Assembly (NCBI GenBank): GCA_031553595.1
Contig: JAVBLI010000036.1
Location: 1 to 64,000, forward strand
DNA length: 64,000 nucleotides
Origin: RGIG3701 sp031553595
GTDB lineage: Bacteria > Planctomycetota > Planctomycetia > Pirellulales > Thermoguttaceae
Reading direction: 5' to 3'
Below are positions 59,471-64,000 of the stretch, piece after piece. The position numbers and the translations under genes were made by a program. How positions within the stretch are numbered: the stretch's first letter is position 1; each line of letters opens with the position of its first letter. The notes beneath the pieces are model-generated. The model was not told where the DNA came from. It did not search any database and saw nothing but the letters and a program-made list of their open reading frames with translations.

Positions 59471-62083
59471 ATGATGATGAAACGTTCCACATTTATTATC
59501 GCGTGCGTTTTCGCATTTTTATTCGCACCGGCCAGCGGCGCGGCGGTTTTCGGGGAAACGCCAGCGTTTTTCGCGTTCCCGGAAGTGCGCGAGAAGCCGA
59601 TTCGGTGGCATGATGCGGTTTCCGAGGAAAAATTTACGGCGGCCGCTGAAGGAAACGCGTTTCGTCTGGAAGCGCGTCCCGGGGAGTGGTTCATGTTTCA
59701 GGTGGGCGTCCTGGCCCGCGACGTGGCCGTGGAGGATGTCCGCCTGACGTTTTCTGACTTCCGGAATGCGGAAGCGGGTGTGCCGGGGTTTTCCGCGGAA
59801 AAACTGACCTGTTATAATCTCGCGGGAGTCGACATTTCAGGGAAGCCGTTCACGAAAAACGTAACCGTCGCGCCGGGACGGACGCAGGCGTTCTGGATCG
59901 GCATGGATCTGGAGAATGTTCCGCAGGGTGTGTACACGGGCTCCGTTTCCATCACGGCCGGCGGGGAAACGCAGACGCTTCCGCTGGCGATTCACGTTTC
60001 CGGCGAGGCGCTCGGAAATCACGGTTATGATGAAGGAAAGCGTCTGGCCCGACTAAACTGGCTGAATTCCACGGCGGGGCTGGATGAAAATGTCACGAAA
60101 GGATACATCCCCGTCGCGCGGGAAGGGCGCACGCTTCGCATCCTTGGCCGGGAGCTGACGATTTCCGAAAACGGACTCCCTGCGGCGATTACCAGTTATT
60201 TCACCGGGGCGAATGAATTTCTCTCGGCCGAGGCGAAAAATATTCTTGCCAGGCCGGCCGCGTTCATCGTGGAAAAAGAGGACGGCGAAATCATCCGCTT
60301 CACGCCGGGGGAAATCGTTTTTCTGGAGCAGACGCCGGCCAAAATCGTGTGGCGGGTGATGAACACCGCGGACGCCTGCGATCTGGAATGCACTGGGCGG
60401 CTGGATTTCGACGGTTTCGCGGAATTCCGCCTGAAACTTCGCGCGAAAACGGCGATGAAGGTGAAGGACATCCGCCTGGAAACGCCGGTGCGCGAAGAAT
60501 CGGCGGAGTATATGATGGGGCTGAATCATGAGGGCGGGCTCCGGACGCCGGACTGGGCGTGGAAGTGGGATGCCTCGAAAAATCAGGACATGCTCTGGCT
60601 GGGCAGCGTGAACGCTGGGCTGCGGATAAAGTGGAAGGCGGAAAATTATGTCCGTCCGCTGGTGAATGTTTATTACGGTTTCGGGCCGCTTAAAATGCCG
60701 CCTTCCTGGGAAAACGCGGGCGCCGGCGGCGTCACCGTGAAGGACGGGGCAGGGGAGCGTGCCCGGGAAGTCACGGTGACAGCATACTCCGGCCCGCGGG
60801 AAATCACGCCCGGAGAAACGCTCGATTACGATTTCGAACTGCTCATCACGCCGCTGAAAACGCTGAATCGCGAGGATAAATATCTCGACCGTTATTACCA
60901 CGGCGGGCCATCCTCGGCGGAAGGGAAAATCGCGGGGGCGAAGCAGGTCGGCGCGAACGTTATCGTCGTGCATCATGCCGAGGAGCTCTGTCCGTTCATC
61001 AATTACCCGTTTATCGACGAATATGTGCCCGAGCTGAAAGCGTTCGCCGCCGCGGCCCATGCGGCGGACATACGCCTGAAATTTTATTATACGACGCGCG
61101 AGCTGACGAAAAACATTCCGGAATTTTTCGCATTCTTCAGTCTGGACGGCGAAGTAATTTTTCCCGGCCCGGGGAACGAAACCCGAACCGTGATTCAGGG
61201 CGGCGGCCCGCACCCATGGCTGATCGAAAACCTGCGTGAAAAATACATTCCCGCATGGAGTAACGGAATCGGCGCCGGAAAATTCCAGGGCGAACTCGAT
61301 CTTTCCGTCATCACCGTCCCCGACAGTCGGCTCAACAATTTTTACATCGCCGGCCTGGAGTGGATGGTGACGCATCTGGATCTGGACGGCGTATATATCG
61401 ACGATTCCGCCCTGGACCGCGGGACGTTATGCCGCGCAAGAAAAGTGATTGACGCGCACCGGCCGAACGGAAAAATCGACCTGCACAGCTGGAATCATTT
61501 TAACGGGTGGGCCGGCTTCACGAACTGCCTGAATCTGTACATGGACCTGATTCCGTATCTCGACCTGCTGTGGATCGGCGAGGAGCGGGATTATAATCGG
61601 TCGCCGGATCATTGGCTCGTCGAGGTTTCCGGTATTCCGTTCGGCGTCTCGGGCCAGATGCTACAGGGCGGCGGAAATCCGTGGCGCGGCATGATTTACG
61701 GCATCACGAACCGCGCCGCCTATTCGCATATTTCGCCGGAACATTTATGGAAATTTTTTGACGCATATGATTTTGCGCACCGCATAATGCTGGGATACTG
61801 GGATAATGTATGCCCCGCGACGTGCGCGCACCCGTCCGTGAAAGCCACCGTTTACCGGGGCGAAAAGGACACGATTCTCGCCGTGGCGAACTGGAACGCC
61901 GAAGACGTGATCGCGGACGTCACCATGGACTGGAAAAAGCTCGGCATTCCGAGTGAAACCGCGGAAATTTTCATTCCCGAAATTCCGAATTTCCAGGACG
62001 CCCTGGCGAATGTGTCCCTGAAAGAGGTCAAAATCCCCGGCGGAAAAGGGTTTTTGGTGGTGATACGCAAAAAGGCCCCGTAA
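59471..62083 (+). CDS. secreted DUF6067-like glycosidase-domain protein
   Basis: An 870-residue exported protein. A signal peptide (STFIIACVFAFLFAPASGAA) is followed by an N-terminal beta domain resembling those of GH123-like proteins (FMFQVGVLARDVAVEDVRL) and a middle beta-sandwich. A C-terminal TIM-barrel region contains GANVIVVHHAEELCPFINYP, LKFYYTTRELT, GLEWMVTHLDLDGVYIDDSA and DLHSWNHFNGWAGF. Asp residues in YIDDS could be catalytic. This matches the DUF6067 glycoside-hydrolase-domain family found in planctomycetes; the activity is not established. It is probably in an operon with the GH36 gene upstream. Confidence 0.65.
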   Translation: MMMKRSTFIIACVFAFLFAPASGAAVFGETPAFFAFPEVREKPIRWHDAVSEEKFTAAAEGNAFRLEARPGEWFMFQVGVLARDVAVEDVRLTFSDFRNAEAGVPGFSAEKLTCYNLAGVDISGKPFTKNVTVAPGRTQAFWIGMDLENVPQGVYTGSVSITAGGETQTLPLAIHVSGEALGNHGYDEGKRLARLNWLNSTAGLDENVTKGYIPVAREGRTLRILGRELTISENGLPAAITSYFTGANEFLSAEAKNILARPAAFIVEKEDGEIIRFTPGEIVFLEQTPAKIVWRVMNTADACDLECTGRLDFDGFAEFRLKLRAKTAMKVKDIRLETPVREESAEYMMGLNHEGGLRTPDWAWKWDASKNQDMLWLGSVNAGLRIKWKAENYVRPLVNVYYGFGPLKMPPSWENAGAGGVTVKDGAGERAREVTVTAYSGPREITPGETLDYDFELLITPLKTLNREDKYLDRYYHGGPSSAEGKIAGAKQVGANVIVVHHAEELCPFINYPFIDEYVPELKAFAAAAHAADIRLKFYYTTRELTKNIPEFFAFFSLDGEVIFPGPGNETRTVIQGGGPHPWLIENLREKYIPAWSNGIGAGKFQGELDLSVITVPDSRLNNFYIAGLEWMVTHLDLDGVYIDDSALDRGTLCRARKVIDAHRPNGKIDLHSWNHFNGWAGFTNCLNLYMDLIPYLDLLWIGEERDYNRSPDHWLVEVSGIPFGVSGQMLQGGGNPWRGMIYGITNRAAYSHISPEHLWKFFDAYDFAHRIMLGYWDNVCPATCAHPSVKATVYRGEKDTILAVANWNAEDVIADVTMDWKKLGIPSETAEIFIPEIPNFQDALANVSLKEVKIPGGKGFLVVIRKKAP

Positions 62084-62120
62084 CGCCGCTCCTTGCTTTT
62101 TCGCATGAACGCGTTAAAAT

Positions 62121-62176
62121 TTTAATTACTTATTCCTCATTACTTATTCCTCATTCCCTCCCCCTCCCCATTCCCC
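62121..62176. repeat. single-arm short tandem repeat (TTATTCCTCA dialect)
   Basis: Two copies of TTACTTATTCCTCA and then C-rich TCCCTCCCCCTCCCCATTCC lie immediately before purN. It resembles the right arm of the GGAATAA array at 41267, without a left arm or core. Confidence 0.55.
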
Positions 62177-62791
62177 ATGAAAAAAATCGCGGTCCTGATT
62201 TCCGGCGGCGGCCGAACGCTGATGAATTTACTGGAAAAAATCGCTGACGGGCGGCTTTCGGCCCAGGTCGCGATGGTGATTTCCAGTTCCTCCACGTCAA
62301 AAGGCCTGCAAATCGCGGCGGATGCGGGCATCCCGGCGGAGAAAATGCTCCGCGGCGGGTACGATTCGGATGAGGCGTACAGTGAAGCCATTTTCGCGTG
62401 CTGCCGGGCGGCGGGCGCGGAGCTGGTGGTGCTGGGCGGATGGCTGAAAAAACTCGTCATCCCGGCCGATTTCGCGCTGCGGGTGGTGAACATTCATCCC
62501 TCCCTGATCCCGGCGTTCTGCGGGCATAAGTTTTACGGCCATTTCGTCCATGAGGCCGCGGTGGCGTACGGCGTGAAGGTCAGCGGCTGTTCCGTCCATT
62601 TCGTGGATAACGAGTATGACCACGGTCCGGTGATCCTGCAAAAAACCGTGCCCGTGCTGGCCGAGGATGATGCGGACACGCTGGCGGCGCGGGTGTTCGA
62701 GCAGGAATGCGTGGCGTACCCGGAGGCCATTCAGGCGATTTTGACCGGCCGGGTGGAAATGTGCGGGCGAATTGTGAAAATTCATGAATAA
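62177..62791 (+). CDS. purN: phosphoribosylglycinamide formyltransferase
   Basis: A 204-residue cytoplasmic purine-biosynthesis enzyme that formylates GAR with 10-formyl-THF. The N-terminal IAVLISGGGRTLMNLLEKI is the substrate-binding signature. NIHPSLIPAFCGHKFYG carries the catalytic Asn-His pair, and SVHFVDNEYDHGPVILQ has the conserved aspartate region. Length is normal. The ATG follows a repeat arm directly, and no convincing Shine-Dalgarno is seen. nnrD follows 45 bp later. Confidence 0.93.
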   Translation: MKKIAVLISGGGRTLMNLLEKIADGRLSAQVAMVISSSSTSKGLQIAADAGIPAEKMLRGGYDSDEAYSEAIFACCRAAGAELVVLGGWLKKLVIPADFALRVVNIHPSLIPAFCGHKFYGHFVHEAAVAYGVKVSGCSVHFVDNEYDHGPVILQKTVPVLAEDDADTLAARVFEQECVAYPEAIQAILTGRVEMCGRIVKIHE

Positions 62792-62836
62792 TTTTTTCTC
62801 TCTGTGTTCTCTGTGGTGAAAAAATTGGAGGAAATG

Positions 62837-63784
62837 ATGCTTACGGAAATTCCAGAACTTCACCGAAAACTCCTCACCCGCGCGGCGGACGCGCATAAAG
62901 GCACGTTCGGGACGGTGCTGGTCGTGGGCGGGAGTCTGGGAATGAGTGGCTCGGTGACGCTTGCGGGGCGTGCGGCGTTGCGGGGCGGGGCAGGACTGGT
63001 GCGGGTGGCCGTGCCGGAAGTGATTTTGCCTACGGTCGCGCAGGCGTGTGCGGAGTATACCACCGTGCCGTTGGCGGGTGATGAGCGGGGCGTGTTGACG
63101 GATGCGGTGTGGGGAAATCTCCAGTGGCCGCGATTGTACCGCATGGCCTACTTTCAATTTCTGAAGTCTCCCAAAGATGATATTTCTCAGCATGCCGAGT
63201 TGGCCAGCGTCGTTGCGGCGGGGCCGGGCATGGGACGCGGCGCGGGGGTGACCCGGGTGGTGCGGCGGATGTGGACGGAACTGGAAAAGCTCATGATTCT
63301 GGATGCAGACGGCTTAAACACACTGGCGGAGATTTTTCATAAAGCGAAAAAACCGCTCCCACCGGGTGGCACGCGCATCATCACGCCGCATCCGGGGGAG
63401 TTCGAGCGTTTAAGCGGCGTTTCGGCCAAAAATCGGGAAGCGCAGTGTGCTGCGGCGGTGGAATTTGCGAAAACGCACGCGTGCGTGGTGGTGCTGAAGG
63501 GGGCGGGTACGCTGGTGACGGACGGCAAGCAGACGTGGCGGAACACCACCGGAAATCCGGGCATGGCCACCGGCGGCAGCGGAGACGTGCTGACGGGCAT
63601 CATGGCGGCATTCGCGGCTCAGCTTTTGCCGCAGAGCGTCACCCCCATGGACGTGGCCCGCCTGGCGGTATACCTTCACGGAAGAGCCGGGGATCTGGCG
63701 GCAGCGGAAGTTGGGCAGGTTTCGCTCGTCGCGGGGGATATCATCCGCTTTTTGTCGGCGGCTCTGAGGGGGGATGGGATATAG
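62837..63784 (+). CDS. nnrD: ADP/ATP-dependent (S)-NAD(P)H-hydrate dehydratase
   Basis: A 315-residue cytoplasmic repair enzyme that converts hydrated NAD(P)H back to the active cofactor. It has the YjeF C-terminal (ribokinase-like) fold: KGTFGTVLVVGGSLGMSGSV, then GAGLVRVAVPE, a DADGLNTLAE segment, ITPHPGEFERL, VVLKGAGTLVTDG and the family signature NPGMATGGSGDVLTGI. The N-terminal epimerase domain (NnrE) is absent. GGAGG at 62827-62831 best supports ATG 62837; the upstream ATG 62834 is too close. The last residues come from GGATGGGATATAGG repeat DNA that starts the next array. Confidence 0.92.
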   Translation: MLTEIPELHRKLLTRAADAHKGTFGTVLVVGGSLGMSGSVTLAGRAALRGGAGLVRVAVPEVILPTVAQACAEYTTVPLAGDERGVLTDAVWGNLQWPRLYRMAYFQFLKSPKDDISQHAELASVVAAGPGMGRGAGVTRVVRRMWTELEKLMILDADGLNTLAEIFHKAKKPLPPGGTRIITPHPGEFERLSGVSAKNREAQCAAAVEFAKTHACVVVLKGAGTLVTDGKQTWRNTTGNPGMATGGSGDVLTGIMAAFAAQLLPQSVTPMDVARLAVYLHGRAGDLAAAEVGQVSLVAGDIIRFLSAALRGDGI

Positions 63785-63881
63785 GATATGAGATATGGGG
63801 GGAGGCGATGATATGAAATGGGCTCACAATGACGCAAAATTATCAAAAAAAACCACATCCTATATCCCACATCCCATACCC
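63770..63881. repeat. two-armed short tandem repeat hairpin (GGATATG dialect)
   Basis: The left arm GGGATGGGATATAGGATATG and right arm CACATCCTATATCCCACATC are complementary. The loop contains TGACGCAAAATTATC, a core variant. The left arm overlaps the end of nnrD. Confidence 0.7.
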
Positions 63882-63922
63882 GCTCACGCGAGTTGATTAA
63901 ATGTTAACATAACGGAGATCGA

Positions 63923-64000
63923 ATGAAGCCGGAAGTTTATTTGTATACGGACGGGGCATGCAGTGGGAATCCGGGGCCGGGGGGATGGGCATATGTGCTG
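63923..64000 (+). CDS. rnhA: ribonuclease HI, N-terminal part (runs off the right edge)
   Basis: Twenty-six codons are visible. VYLYTDGACSGNPGPGGWAY is the N-terminal signature of RNase HI, with the first catalytic aspartate in YTDGACSGN. CGGAG at 63913-63917 precedes the ATG. The enzyme degrades the RNA of RNA-DNA hybrids. The remainder lies outside the window. Confidence 0.92.
   Translation, partial: MKPEVYLYTDGACSGNPGPGGWAYVL

Noticed and set aside
1..64000. tRNA, rRNA, CRISPR-Cas, prophage or toxin-antitoxin genes
   Set aside because: I looked for tRNA T-arm motifs, rRNA-like stretches, integrases and small paired ORFs by eye and saw nothing convincing. A tRNAscan or Infernal run would settle the RNA genes.

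Overview
The window is a GC-rich bacterial chromosome segment. It has dense secreted glycosidases, twin-arginine sugar oxidoreductases, a PEP-CTERM surface protein, a hydrazine-synthase-alpha-like/FGE fusion and a multiheme cytochrome with TPRs. Together these point to the PVC superphylum, most likely Planctomycetota, and perhaps an anaerobic or host-associated member that lives on complex glycans. This placement is inference from gene content; no rRNA or tRNA gene was seen.

Layout. 1-193: tail of an IS5-type transposase. 286-12783: rightward sugar-catabolism block behind a strong sigma70-type promoter (SDR, DeoC-like aldolase, SDR, LyxK-like FGGY kinase, GH99-like protein, Zn-dehydrogenase, SMP-30-like propeller, HZS-alpha/cytochrome/FGE fusion, XylR-type AraC regulator). 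12909-19712: lyxose-isomerase-like cupin, GH110-like beta-helix protein, NPCBM-GH2 enzyme and a small anchored protein. 19800-21101: xseA. 21192-33175: one promoter followed by five tandem exported ankyrin-repeat genes. 33132-42179 (mostly leftward): octaheme TPR cytochrome, purM, a NapH-like/ferredoxin/membrane-protein redox operon, kdsB and proC, with a rightward DUF480 gene between them. 42203-50291: small lipoprotein, ileS, a leftward membrane protein and the PEP-CTERM adhesin-like protein. 50321-62083: GH172, a leftward DUF6807/Gfo-Idh/TIM-epimerase set, NPCBM-GH36 and a DUF6067-like protein. 62177-64000: purN, nnrD and the start of rnhA.

Two things stand out. First, the five ankyrin proteins share one design: a signal peptide, an N-terminal cap around DPLLVRA, ankyrin-like repeats that are mostly 30 rather than 33 residues, and an acidic tail. 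The three large ones also share a VFLNE linker at matching positions. Second, the intergenic DNA is full of structured repeats. One family has two complementary arms of degenerate 7-8-nt tandem units around a GCAAGCGAG core (about 14 loci, with arms in several sequence 'dialects'). A second is a 110-150-bp palindrome with the termini CAAGAACAGCAGCCGGGAATG-like (six loci). Arms of the first family run into the 3' ends of at least five genes and encode their last residues and stop codons.

Functionally, the secreted glycosidases (GH110, GH2, GH36, GH172, GH99-like) would release sugars. The dehydrogenases, cupin isomerase, kinase and aldolase would process them inside the cell under the XylR-type regulator. 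The exact sugar cannot be read from the sequence.
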